Origin: Opitutus sp.
Lineage (GTDB): Bacteria > Verrucomicrobiota > Verrucomicrobiia > Opitutales > Opitutaceae
Assembly: GCA_009695305.1 (NCBI GenBank)
Contig: SIBG01000001.1
Coordinates: 38,478-102,477 of the forward strand
Length of the DNA stretch: 64,000 nucleotides
Direction of reading: 5' to 3'
Shown: positions 29,812 to 37,990 of the stretch, piece after piece
How positions within the stretch are numbered: position 1 is the stretch's first letter
Layout: each line of letters opens with the position of its first letter
Made by a program: the position numbers and the translations under genes
Notes under the pieces: model-generated
Databases searched by the model: none
The model's input: only the letters and a program-made list of their open reading frames with translations
What the model was told of the DNA's origin: nothing

Positions 29812-30003
29812 GTGGGCGGGCGCGGGAAGGGTCACGCAATGGCGCGAAGGGGCCAAGAAAAACCTGCGACGATCAGGTGGGGGGAGGCTTGGCTGGTGGC
29901 GGGCGGCAACGCGACGAGGGCGTCGTGTCCCGCAGACTAGAAAAGAAAAAGGCCGCGCGCGGAGCGCACGGCCCACCGGAAAGGGGTGGATAAGGCCCGA
30001 CGC

Positions 30004-30261
30004 TCAATAATCGTGGAGCGTGATGAGGCCCCAGAAAAGAGTCGTTTTTCGGCCGGTGGGGTTGCCTTTGCTGGCGAGTTTCGAGGTGTCGACGTCGAGG
30101 GTCGCGGGCGCAGTGGGCTGGAAGGAATCGGTCGAGACGCTCACCGCGCCGCCGAGGAGCGTGGTTTCGCGACCGCCGTTGGCGGTGGTGCGGGTGGCGC
30201 AACCGGAGCCAAAGAGGAGAGCGGCGAGGGTGATGGCGGGAACGAAGAGCTTGGTTTTCAT
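30004..30261 (-). CDS. Small predicted lipoprotein/secreted protein
   Basis: MKTKLFVPAITLAALLFGSGCATRTTANGG: lipobox-like LFGSGC. Confidence 0.65.
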   Translation of the reverse strand: MKTKLFVPAITLAALLFGSGCATRTTANGGRETTLLGGAVSVSTDSFQPTAPATLDVDTSKLASKGNPTGRKTTLFWGLITLHDY

Positions 30262-30330
30262 GGGGCGCGAGGGGTTGACGCTGGGCGGGAGAGAATGTTT
30301 CGCAAGAGTGACCTGAAACTGAGCGGCGGG

Positions 30331-31512
30331 TCAGGGGAGATTTTTCAACGTGGGTTCGTGGCGGAGCAGGTCGGCCTGCCAGGCGAGCAGGTGCTCGTCG
30401 AGTTGCGCGGGATCGTGGGCGATTTGGGCAAGTTGAGCGCGGTTGGCAATGAGCGTGGCCTCTAAGCCGAGTTTTTGAGCGACGCGATCGCGGTCGGCCT
30501 TGAGACGATCCTGCAGCTCGACCTCGGCGTGGGAGAGCGAAACATGATTGGGATCGCGGCCGGGGCGGCGCGGGAGCGTGCGGGGATCGCGGGCGAGGCC
30601 GGCGCGGATGGCGGCCGCGAGCGAGGGGAAGAGGCGGTCGTGACGGCGGCCGAGGTTGACCCGGTCGAGGATGGACGATTCGTCGTCGCCGTGTTCAGCG
30701 GTTTCGACGATCTGGAGGACGAGGGTGTTGCCGCAGACTTTGAAGGGAGGGGTGTCGAGGCGCTCGGCGGTCGCCTCCCGCCAGTGCCAGACGGCGTGAA
30801 GCACGCCGAGGCCGGCGCCGCGGAGCCGTTCGCTGCGACCGATGCGCCAGTCGTTTTCGGTGGCGGGGGCGAAGCCGGTGAGGCCGGACTCGATTTGCGC
30901 GCGGCATTGCTGATCGAGCCAGTCGAGGCGGCCGAGCTTCTTCAGTTCGCGCGTGAGGATGTCGCGGAGGGCGGGGAGATGCCAGACGTCGAGCGCGGCG
31001 TAGTTGAGAAGTTTTGGCGTGATGGGGCGCTGGGACCAGTTGGCTTTCTGGCCCGATTTGTCGACGGCGACGCCGAAGTGATCCTCCAACAGACCGGCGA
31101 GGCCGATGCGCTGGCGGCCGAGGAGTTGGGCGGCGAGCATGGTGTCGAAGATGCTTTTCGGGCGGAAGCCGCAGAGGTCGTGCAGCAGGCGGATGTCGAA
31201 ATCACTGCCGTGCATCAGCAGGTGTTTTTTCGCGAGAATGCGCCAGAGAGGTTCGAGCTTCTGGCCGGGCGCGAGCACGTCCACGAGGAAAACTTTGCCT
31301 TCCACGAGAAATTGCAGGAGGCAGACGCGCGTCTTGTAGTGATACATGTTGTCCGCCTCGGTATCGAGGGAGACCTCGTCCACGCGTTCGAGCGCGGCGA
31401 GCAACGGGGTGAGCGATCCGGGCTGATCGAGTAGTTGGAAGGCGGGCGGGCGCGTGGTCACTTTCACGCCGAGCAAACGGCGAAGGCGTTGAGGAAGGAA
31501 GCGCGAAATCAT
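30331..31512 (-). CDS. Ribonuclease D-like 3'-5' exonuclease with HRDC-like region
   Basis: VDEVSLDTEADNMYHYKTRVCLLQF (DEDD exonuclease I), LMHGSDFDIRLLHDLCGFRPKSIFDTMLAAQLLG, NYAALDVWHLPAL. Confidence 0.88.
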   Translation of the reverse strand: MISRFLPQRLRRLLGVKVTTRPPAFQLLDQPGSLTPLLAALERVDEVSLDTEADNMYHYKTRVCLLQFLVEGKVFLVDVLAPGQKLEPLWRILAKKHLLMHGSDFDIRLLHDLCGFRPKSIFDTMLAAQLLGRQRIGLAGLLEDHFGVAVDKSGQKANWSQRPITPKLLNYAALDVWHLPALRDILTRELKKLGRLDWLDQQCRAQIESGLTGFAPATENDWRIGRSERLRGAGLGVLHAVWHWREATAERLDTPPFKVCGNTLVLQIVETAEHGDDESSILDRVNLGRRHDRLFPSLAAAIRAGLARDPRTLPRRPGRDPNHVSLSHAEVELQDRLKADRDRVAQKLGLEATLIANRAQLAQIAHDPAQLDEHLLAWQADLLRHEPTLKNLP

Positions 31513-32429
31513 GCGGGACGGAGAGGGTTCTCCCACGCGGAGAGGAAGGCATCAATCAGCAAAGGGAGGTCCGCGCTGTAGCCACCCTCAAGGATTCCGG
31601 CGGCGGGAATCCCGTGGGTGTCGCGCAATTCCGCCAGCCAGTGGCCGAGGGTGGCGAAGTCTTCGCCCTCGAGGGTCATCGCGGTGATGGGGTCTTGCGC
31701 ATAGGCATCGAAGCCGGCGGAGACGAGAATGAGGTCGGGCGCGAACGCCACCACGGCATCGAGCGCCGCCCGCAGCGCAGCCATGTGCTTTCCGCGCGGG
31801 GTGTGTGGAGCGATGGGCCAGTTCCGCGTGCGTGGGCCGAGGTCGCGCGTGCCGGTGCCGGGGTAGCCGGGCGCTTGATGGACGGACGCGAAGAAGAAGG
31901 CGCCGGAGGCGGCGTGCGCGTGCAGGATGGACTCCGTGCCGTTGCCGTGGTGGGCGTCGAAATCCCAGACGGCGACTTTCCGCGGGGCGGCGGAACGGAA
32001 AGCCGTTCCGCTATGGGCGGCGTGAAGCGCGGCGATGGCGATTTGGTTCAGGTAGCAAAACCCCATCGCGGTGTCAGCAGTCGCGTGGTGGCCGGGTGGG
32101 CGCATGAGCGAGAAGGCGGGCGTGCGCCGCGTGAGGGCGTGCTGCGCGGCGGCCACGGCAGTGGCGACCGCCCGGCGGGCGTGCTCAGCAATGGCGGGGA
32201 AATACGGCGTGTCGTCATCAAAGTCGCGCGGTTGCGCGAGGCGTTGGAGGTGCGTCGGGGTGTGGGCGAGCAGGAGGGTGTCGTCGGTGACGGGGGCCGT
32301 GGGCCCGGAAAAATTCCAGTCCGGGTGCGCGGCGCCAAGGTGGGCGACGCTGCGCGTCACGCGGGCGGGCTGCTCGGGCCGCAGCGATGAGCCGTAGGCG
32401 GCGCAGTGGGGGTCGTGGAGAATGAGCAT
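31509..32429 (-). CDS. Histone deacetylase / acetoin utilization family protein
   Basis: SLMRPPGHHATADTAMGFCYLNQIAIAA, VWDFDAHHGNGTESIL, ILVSAGFDAYAQDPITAM. Confidence 0.9.
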   Translation of the reverse strand: MLILHDPHCAAYGSSLRPEQPARVTRSVAHLGAAHPDWNFSGPTAPVTDDTLLLAHTPTHLQRLAQPRDFDDDTPYFPAIAEHARRAVATAVAAAQHALTRRTPAFSLMRPPGHHATADTAMGFCYLNQIAIAALHAAHSGTAFRSAAPRKVAVWDFDAHHGNGTESILHAHAASGAFFFASVHQAPGYPGTGTRDLGPRTRNWPIAPHTPRGKHMAALRAALDAVVAFAPDLILVSAGFDAYAQDPITAMTLEGEDFATLGHWLAELRDTHGIPAAGILEGGYSADLPLLIDAFLSAWENPLRPA

Positions 32430-32434
32430 GGGTG

Positions 32435-32515
32435 AAATCGTTCTCGTAATCGTTCGGCAGAAGAGAAGAGGACGGGCTGACGAAAGAGAAAGATAAAGAC
32501 GAAAGAGGAAAGATT
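32435..32515. repeat. Imperfect inverted repeat, ATCGTTC/polypyrimidine type
   Basis: AAATCGTTCTCGTAATCGTTC ... GACGAAAGAGAAAGATAAAGACGAAAGAGGAAAGATT. Confidence 0.5.
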
Positions 32516-32549
32516 GGCAGGCCGGGATTCGGGCTGTATGGGTGTGGCC

Positions 32550-33239
32550 ATGAACGTGGTCGTGCTCTGTTCCGGCGGGATGGATTCGGTGACGGCGCTC
32601 CATTGGGCGCGGCGCGAGCACACGGTCGTGGCGGCGATGAGCTTCGACTATGGGGCGAAGCACAACCCGCGGGAGATTCCGCTGGCGCGGGAGCAGGCGA
32701 AGGTTGGTGGCGTGCGGCATGAGATCGTGAAATTGGATTTTGTCGCGCGGCTGTTTGCGTCGACTTTACTGGAGAGCGGCGGGGCGATTCCGGATGGACA
32801 CTACGAGGCGGAGAACATGAAGCAGACGGTGGTGCCCTTTCGAAATGCGGTCATGCTTTCGATTGCGTGCGGCTTCGCGGAGAGCGCGGGCGCGGAGGGG
32901 TTGGTCATCGCGGCGCACGGCGGGGATCACGCGATCTACCCGGACTGTCGCGAGGAATTCATGCAGGCGATGGGCGACGCGATGCGGCTCGGCACGTATG
33001 CGGGCGTGAAGTTGCTGCGGCCGTTCATCGCGATGAGCAAGGGCCAGATCGCCGCCGAAGGCGCGCGGCTCGGCGTGGATTTTTCGCGCACGTGGTCCTG
33101 CTATAAGGGCGGTGCGATCCACTGCGGCACGTGCGGCACGTGCGTGGAGCGCCGCGAGGCGTTCATGCAGGCGGGCCTGTTGGATCCGACAGAATATGCG
33201 TCAAATGAGGCGCTGCCTCCGAAGCCAAGCCAGTTTTAA
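32550..33239 (+). CDS. queC: 7-cyano-7-deazaguanine synthase
   Basis: MNVVVLCSGGMDSVTALHWA PP-loop; CYKGGAIHCGTCGTCVERREAF zinc-binding motif. Confidence 0.93.
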   Translation: MNVVVLCSGGMDSVTALHWARREHTVVAAMSFDYGAKHNPREIPLAREQAKVGGVRHEIVKLDFVARLFASTLLESGGAIPDGHYEAENMKQTVVPFRNAVMLSIACGFAESAGAEGLVIAAHGGDHAIYPDCREEFMQAMGDAMRLGTYAGVKLLRPFIAMSKGQIAAEGARLGVDFSRTWSCYKGGAIHCGTCGTCVERREAFMQAGLLDPTEYASNEALPPKPSQF

Positions 33240-33308
33240 CCACGGATTTCACGGATGAACTCGGATGGAAAACGCCTTTATCCGTGCCCATCGGTGCAAT
33301 CCGTGGAT
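33238..33308. repeat. ACCACGGATTTCACGGAT dispersed inverted-repeat element
   Basis: AACCACGGATTTCACGGATGAACTCGGATGG ... TTATCCGTGCCCATCGGTGCAATCCGTGG; related copy at 62601-62680. Confidence 0.75.
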
Positions 33309-33319
33309 AGTTTTATCCG

Positions 33320-34015
33320 ATGCTGATTTCAGAGATTTTCTATTCGATTCAGGGTGAGGGTGAGCTGACGGGGGTGCCGTCGGTTTTCGTGCGCACGAGC
33401 GGCTGCAATCTGCGCTGCGCGTGGTGCGACACGCCGTATGCATCGTGGAATCCGGAAGGTGAGCCACGCTCGGTCGCGCAGATCGTGGCGGCGGTGGAAA
33501 ACCATCCGGCCGCGCGGCATGTGGTGCTGACGGGCGGTGAGCCCATGATCGCCAAGGAGATTCACGAGCTGGCGGCAGAGGTGAAGAAATCCGGACGCCA
33601 CCTCACGATTGAGACGGCGGCGACGGTGACGCCGGACGGCATCGCGTGTGATCTCGCGTCGCTGTCCCCGAAGTTGCTCAACTCGGCACCCGATCCGGTG
33701 GCGCATGGGGCGTGGCGAAAAAAACACGAAGCGACGCGCTGGCAGCCCGAAGTGGTGCGCGCTTGGCTCGACGCCTATCCTTACCAATTCAAGTTCGTCG
33801 TCGCGCGGCCGGAGGACATTGAGGAAATGGAGCACATGCTGGCGGCGCTGCATCGGGAGGTGCCGCGCCACAAGGTGCTGCTCATGCCCGAGGCGACGTC
33901 GCTCGCGCAGATGCGTGAACGAGCGGGGTGGCTCGGCGAGCTCTGCAAAGCGCGCGGTTATCGCTACGCGCACCGGCTGCACATTGAACTTTACGGCCAC
34001 CGGCGCGGAACATGA
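33320..34015 (+). CDS. queE: 7-carboxy-7-deazaguanine synthase
   Basis: EIFYSIQGEGELTGVPSVFVRTSGCNLRCAWCDTPYASW radical SAM motif; next to queC. Confidence 0.93.
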   Translation: MLISEIFYSIQGEGELTGVPSVFVRTSGCNLRCAWCDTPYASWNPEGEPRSVAQIVAAVENHPAARHVVLTGGEPMIAKEIHELAAEVKKSGRHLTIETAATVTPDGIACDLASLSPKLLNSAPDPVAHGAWRKKHEATRWQPEVVRAWLDAYPYQFKFVVARPEDIEEMEHMLAALHREVPRHKVLLMPEATSLAQMRERAGWLGELCKARGYRYAHRLHIELYGHRRGT

Positions 34016-34662
34016 TTGCGACCGATCCCGCCGCTCCCCTCCCCCCGCCGGCCCGGGCGTTGTCCGCCGAATTGACCCAGTTGCAGCTGGCCTTGGCGGA
34101 CCGGTCGGTGACGCTGCGCGAAATCATTAGCGTGCTCGGTGGCCGCGCCTATGAGCTGCTGCTGATTTTGTTCGCGCTACCTTTCTTGCTGCCGGTGTCG
34201 GTGCCGGGCACCTCCACCCCGCTCGGGCTGGCGGTCGCAGCGATCTCGGCCCAACTGGCGGTGGGGCGGCTGCCATGGCTGCCGCGCCGGCTGCTCGACT
34301 GGCGGCTACCGCCGGGGTTCTTGGCGAAGGTGCTGGCGGTCACGCAGCGAGTGGTGCGGTGCCTTGAACGCGTGCTACGTCCGCGGTGGCTTGCGCTCAC
34401 CGGGGCGGGCTGGGCGTGCGCCCTGCATCTGTTCGTGGTGACGGCTGCGGCGCTCCTGCTGGCCTTGCCGATGCCCATCCCTTTTACCAACACCCTGCCG
34501 GGCTGGACGATTCTCCTGCTGGCGGCCGGGCTGTTGGAGCGCGACGGGCTGTTCGTGGTCATGGGTTATGGAGCGATGGTGGCGACGCTGGTTTTATTTT
34601 CCCTGCTCGGTGTCGGGGCGGGGGAAACTTTTTCCGCCATCTCGCATTGGCTGGCCAGGTAA
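34012..34662 (+). CDS. Exopolysaccharide synthesis protein, ExoD family
   Basis: VTLREIISVLGGRAYELLLILFALPFLLPVSVPGTSTPLGLAVAAISAQLAVGR. Confidence 0.82.
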   Translation: MIATDPAAPLPPPARALSAELTQLQLALADRSVTLREIISVLGGRAYELLLILFALPFLLPVSVPGTSTPLGLAVAAISAQLAVGRLPWLPRRLLDWRLPPGFLAKVLAVTQRVVRCLERVLRPRWLALTGAGWACALHLFVVTAAALLLALPMPIPFTNTLPGWTILLLAAGLLERDGLFVVMGYGAMVATLVLFSLLGVGAGETFSAISHWLAR

Positions 34663-34689
34663 GCGCGATTTTATCACCTTACGGCTCCC

Positions 34690-35088
34690 ATGAACCCGCC
34701 TGCCCCGGCCCCCGGCCTCTCGGAAATTGGACAGATTGCGATCACGGTCGGCGACGTGGCGAAGGCCACCGAGTTTTATCGCGACGTGCTGGGCGTGAAA
34801 TTCCTTTTTGCGGCCGGACCGAACCTCGCGTTTTTCGCGGCGGGCAGCGTGCGCCTCATGCTCAGCACGCCACAGGGCGCGGGCGAGGTGGGGAAAAACT
34901 CGATTCTCTTTTTCAAGGTGAACGACATCGCCGCGGCGCACGCGGCGATCGTGGCGCGCGGAGCAAAGAACGAGAGCGAGCCGCACCTGATCGCGAAAAT
35001 GTCGGATCACGATTTATGGATTTCCGCCGTGCGGGATCCGGAGGGCAACCTCATCGAGTTGATGAGTGAAGTGCGGCCGGCGAAATGA
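34690..35088 (+). CDS. VOC family (glyoxalase/bleomycin resistance) protein
   Basis: IGQIAITVGDVAKATEFYRDVLGVKFLF; DPEGNLIELMSE. Confidence 0.88.
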   Translation: MNPPAPAPGLSEIGQIAITVGDVAKATEFYRDVLGVKFLFAAGPNLAFFAAGSVRLMLSTPQGAGEVGKNSILFFKVNDIAAAHAAIVARGAKNESEPHLIAKMSDHDLWISAVRDPEGNLIELMSEVRPAK

Positions 35089-35170
35089 GCGGCCGGGGCG
35101 GCGCGGGAAGATTCCCGCCCGGCGCGAGGGTTAATCGTTGGGCGGCGGCCAACGCGGCGAAGGCGCCGGG

Positions 35171-36421
35171 CTACCGTGGACCGTCCGCGAAGATCTGGCC
35201 GCCGACCACGGCGCCAATGCAGTGGGTCGTGTATTCGAACGGATCGCCGTCGTAGAGTGCGAGGTCGGCATCTTTGCCGATGGCGAGTGAGCCGGTGCGG
35301 GCCGCGATGCCGAGAAGTTTCGCGGCCTCGAGGGTGACGCTCGCCAGCGCGGCATCGAAGCCCAGGCCGTTGGCCGCGGCGATGGCCGCTTCGAACAGGA
35401 CGACGCGGATCTTGGGCACGTAACTCTCGTAGCCGCTCTGGAGGGCAAAAGGGATGCCGGCGGCGCGGAGCTTGGCAGCGGTTTCGACACTGAGGTTTTC
35501 CGCGTCTTCGCTGCTGCGGGCCATCGTCGGGTGCAAGATGACGGAAAATCCGCTCGCCTTGATTTCGTTGAGCACGAGCGGGGCATCGGCGCAGCCGTCG
35601 AGAATGATTTTCACGCCGAACTCTTTTGCGACGCGGAGGGCGGAGAGGATGTCCTGCTGGCGATGAGCATTGACGAGGAGCGGTTGTTCGCCGGAGAACG
35701 CGCGGAGCAGAGTCTCGGACTTGAGGTCGCGGGCGGGCCGTTTGGTTTCGTCCTTGGCTTCGCGCTTCCGGGCGTATTCCTGCGCCTTGATGAATTCGGC
35801 GCGGAGCATCGCGACGGCTTTCGCGCGCGTGCCGGGCGCTTTCGCCGAGGGTGTGCCGGCGCCCGGGACGACCTCGGCGGCGGTGAGGCCGTTGCGACCG
35901 AGGGCAACTGCGGTCATCGCGGCGGGGTTGATCACGTCCTCATCCGCGGTGCGCCCGTAGGTTTTCACGATCATCGTCTGGCCGGAAGAGAGAGCCCCGG
36001 GGGAGTGGCCGGTGTTCACGGTGGTGACGCCGAACGAGCGCACCCACGCCACGAGCGGGTCCTTCGCGTTGTAGGCGTCGAGGGCGCGAAGTTCGGGTTG
36101 AAACGAGGCCGATCGCTCCAGCTGATCCTGATCGTTTGGTTGATTAAGAATGCCGGAGAGGCCGACGGTGGTGTGGGCGTCGATCAGGCCCGGGGTGACC
36201 ACCGTGGCGGTCAGCGTGCGATAGCCAGCGGGAATCGTGATGGAGGCGGCGGGGCCGATGGCCTCGATCTTGCCATCGCGAATGAGGATGACGCCGTTTT
36301 TTAGCGGCGCACCAGCCATGGAATAAACCGTGCCGCCCGTGATGGCGAAATTTTCGGCGCGCAGGGCCAGCGGGCCGACCACGAGCGCGACGACCGCGAG
36401 GAAAGAAAACGTAGTTTTCAT
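35171..36421 (-). CDS. Amidohydrolase family protein, secreted
   Basis: ENFAITGGTVYSMAGAPLKNGVILIRDGKIEAIGPAASITIPAGYRTL...TPGLIDAHTTVG. Confidence 0.85.
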   Translation of the reverse strand: MKTTFSFLAVVALVVGPLALRAENFAITGGTVYSMAGAPLKNGVILIRDGKIEAIGPAASITIPAGYRTLTATVVTPGLIDAHTTVGLSGILNQPNDQDQLERSASFQPELRALDAYNAKDPLVAWVRSFGVTTVNTGHSPGALSSGQTMIVKTYGRTADEDVINPAAMTAVALGRNGLTAAEVVPGAGTPSAKAPGTRAKAVAMLRAEFIKAQEYARKREAKDETKRPARDLKSETLLRAFSGEQPLLVNAHRQQDILSALRVAKEFGVKIILDGCADAPLVLNEIKASGFSVILHPTMARSSEDAENLSVETAAKLRAAGIPFALQSGYESYVPKIRVVLFEAAIAAANGLGFDAALASVTLEAAKLLGIAARTGSLAIGKDADLALYDGDPFEYTTHCIGAVVGGQIFADGPR

Positions 36422-37755
36422 TAGTTGTCTCCGTTGGCGGCGGCGATGAGGTCCCAGGCGCTCGTGAAACAGCAGAGGTGCGCGCGTTGCGGGCTACCGG
36501 CCCCCGGGCCACCGACGGCGTAGAGGTGATCCTCAGCGCGGGAAAGATCGAAGACCTTGCGGCCTTCGACCCACGTCTGCTCGACGTGCGAATAAACGCT
36601 GAGCGGGTCGCCGGAGAGCAGAATGAAGTCGGCGTCTTTGCCGGGCTCCAGGGAGCCGAGCCGGCTTTCGAGGCCGAGGATTTTGGCGTTAGCGATGGTC
36701 ATGGCCTCGAGGGCGCCCTGGCGCGTCATGCCGGCGCGGACGGCGAAAGCGGCCGAGCGCAGGAAGCGGCGGGAGTCGGTGATGGGGTCGTCCGTGTGGA
36801 AGCCGACGAGCACGCCGGCTTTTTCGAGGAACGCGGGCGTGCGCCAGTCGAGCTCGCGCGCCTCGAGTTTGCCGCCGGGTGAATCGATCATGATGACGGA
36901 GCACGCCACATGGGCGGCGGCGATTTCGTCGGCGACTTTCCAGCCTTCGCTCACGTGGTGGAGGACGACCTTGTAGCCGAATTCCTTGGAAATCCGGAGG
37001 ACGGTGAGGAGATCGTCGGCGCGGTGCGAGTGGTGTTGCACGATGCGTTGGCCGTCGAGGACCTCGACCAGTTCCTCGAGGGCGAGGTCGCGCGGCGGAA
37101 GTTTTTCGGCGTCACCGGCGGCCCGTTTGATTTTTTCGCGGTATTCCTGGGCTTTGAGGTATTGCTCGCGGACGAGCGCGGCGGACTTGGCGCGGGTGCC
37201 GGGAAACGGGGCGGACTTGATGGAGTTGGTGCCGTTGGCCATTTTAAGACCGCCCGCCGGGGAGCCGTCGGGAAGTTTGATCAAGAGGTCGTCGATGACG
37301 CGGGCTTCGCGCAATTTCAGATAGAGCGTCTGGCCGCTGATCAGATGGCCGGAGCCGGGCATGACGTTGGCCGTCGTGATGCCGCCGGCGCGGGCTTTGC
37401 GAAGGGAAGCATCCCGCGCATCGAACGAGTCGAGGACGCGCGCATCGGGCTGGATGGGACTGGAGCCATCGCCGCCGGAGCCGGAGCCAATATGGCTGTG
37501 AGAATCAACCAGGCCGGGCATGAGGACCTTGCCCGTGGCGTCGAGCACCTCGGCGCCGGCGGGGATGACCACGGAGGCGGCGGGGCCGACGGCGAGGATT
37601 TTTCCGCGCTGGACGAGGAGAACGCCGCGGGCGATGGGCTCGCCGGCGATGGGGATGATTTGGGCGCCGGTGATGGCGAGGGGCTTTTCCTGGGCGCAAA
37701 CGAAAAGGGCACTGCACGACAGCAGCACCAGACAGCGGAGGGGGTGGGACAGCAT
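36421..37755 (-). CDS. Amidohydrolase family protein, secreted (paralog of downstream gene)
   Basis: ITGAQIIPIAGEPIARGVLLVQRGKILAVGPAASVVIPAGAEVLDATGKVLMPGLVDSHSHIGSG. Confidence 0.86.
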   Translation of the reverse strand: MLSHPLRCLVLLSCSALFVCAQEKPLAITGAQIIPIAGEPIARGVLLVQRGKILAVGPAASVVIPAGAEVLDATGKVLMPGLVDSHSHIGSGSGGDGSSPIQPDARVLDSFDARDASLRKARAGGITTANVMPGSGHLISGQTLYLKLREARVIDDLLIKLPDGSPAGGLKMANGTNSIKSAPFPGTRAKSAALVREQYLKAQEYREKIKRAAGDAEKLPPRDLALEELVEVLDGQRIVQHHSHRADDLLTVLRISKEFGYKVVLHHVSEGWKVADEIAAAHVACSVIMIDSPGGKLEARELDWRTPAFLEKAGVLVGFHTDDPITDSRRFLRSAAFAVRAGMTRQGALEAMTIANAKILGLESRLGSLEPGKDADFILLSGDPLSVYSHVEQTWVEGRKVFDLSRAEDHLYAVGGPGAGSPQRAHLCCFTSAWDLIAAANGDN

Positions 37756-37821
37756 GACGGGGGCGACCGTAGCCGCGGAGCGGGCGCACACAACCGCGAA
37801 TGTTTCGCGCCGATCGCGCGG

Positions 37822-37989
37822 TTACGGCCGCGGATTTTTCGCGATACGGAACTTGGCGTCAGGCGCCGCACAGCCACAGTCGCCGCCGCAGCCGGGATTT
37901 TTTTTCTTGGCGAGCGCGCGCCGCACGAGCCACGTCGCCGCGAGGGCGACGACGGCGAGGGCGACAATCGATTGGAGTGGCGGACTCAT
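37822..37989 (-). CDS. FeoB-associated Cys-rich membrane protein
   Basis: MSPPLQSIVALAVVALAATWLVRRALAKKKNPGCGGDCGCAAP: one TM segment plus CGGDCGC motif, directly downstream of feoB. Confidence 0.82.
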   Translation of the reverse strand: MSPPLQSIVALAVVALAATWLVRRALAKKKNPGCGGDCGCAAPDAKFRIAKNPRP

Positions 37990-37990
37990 G

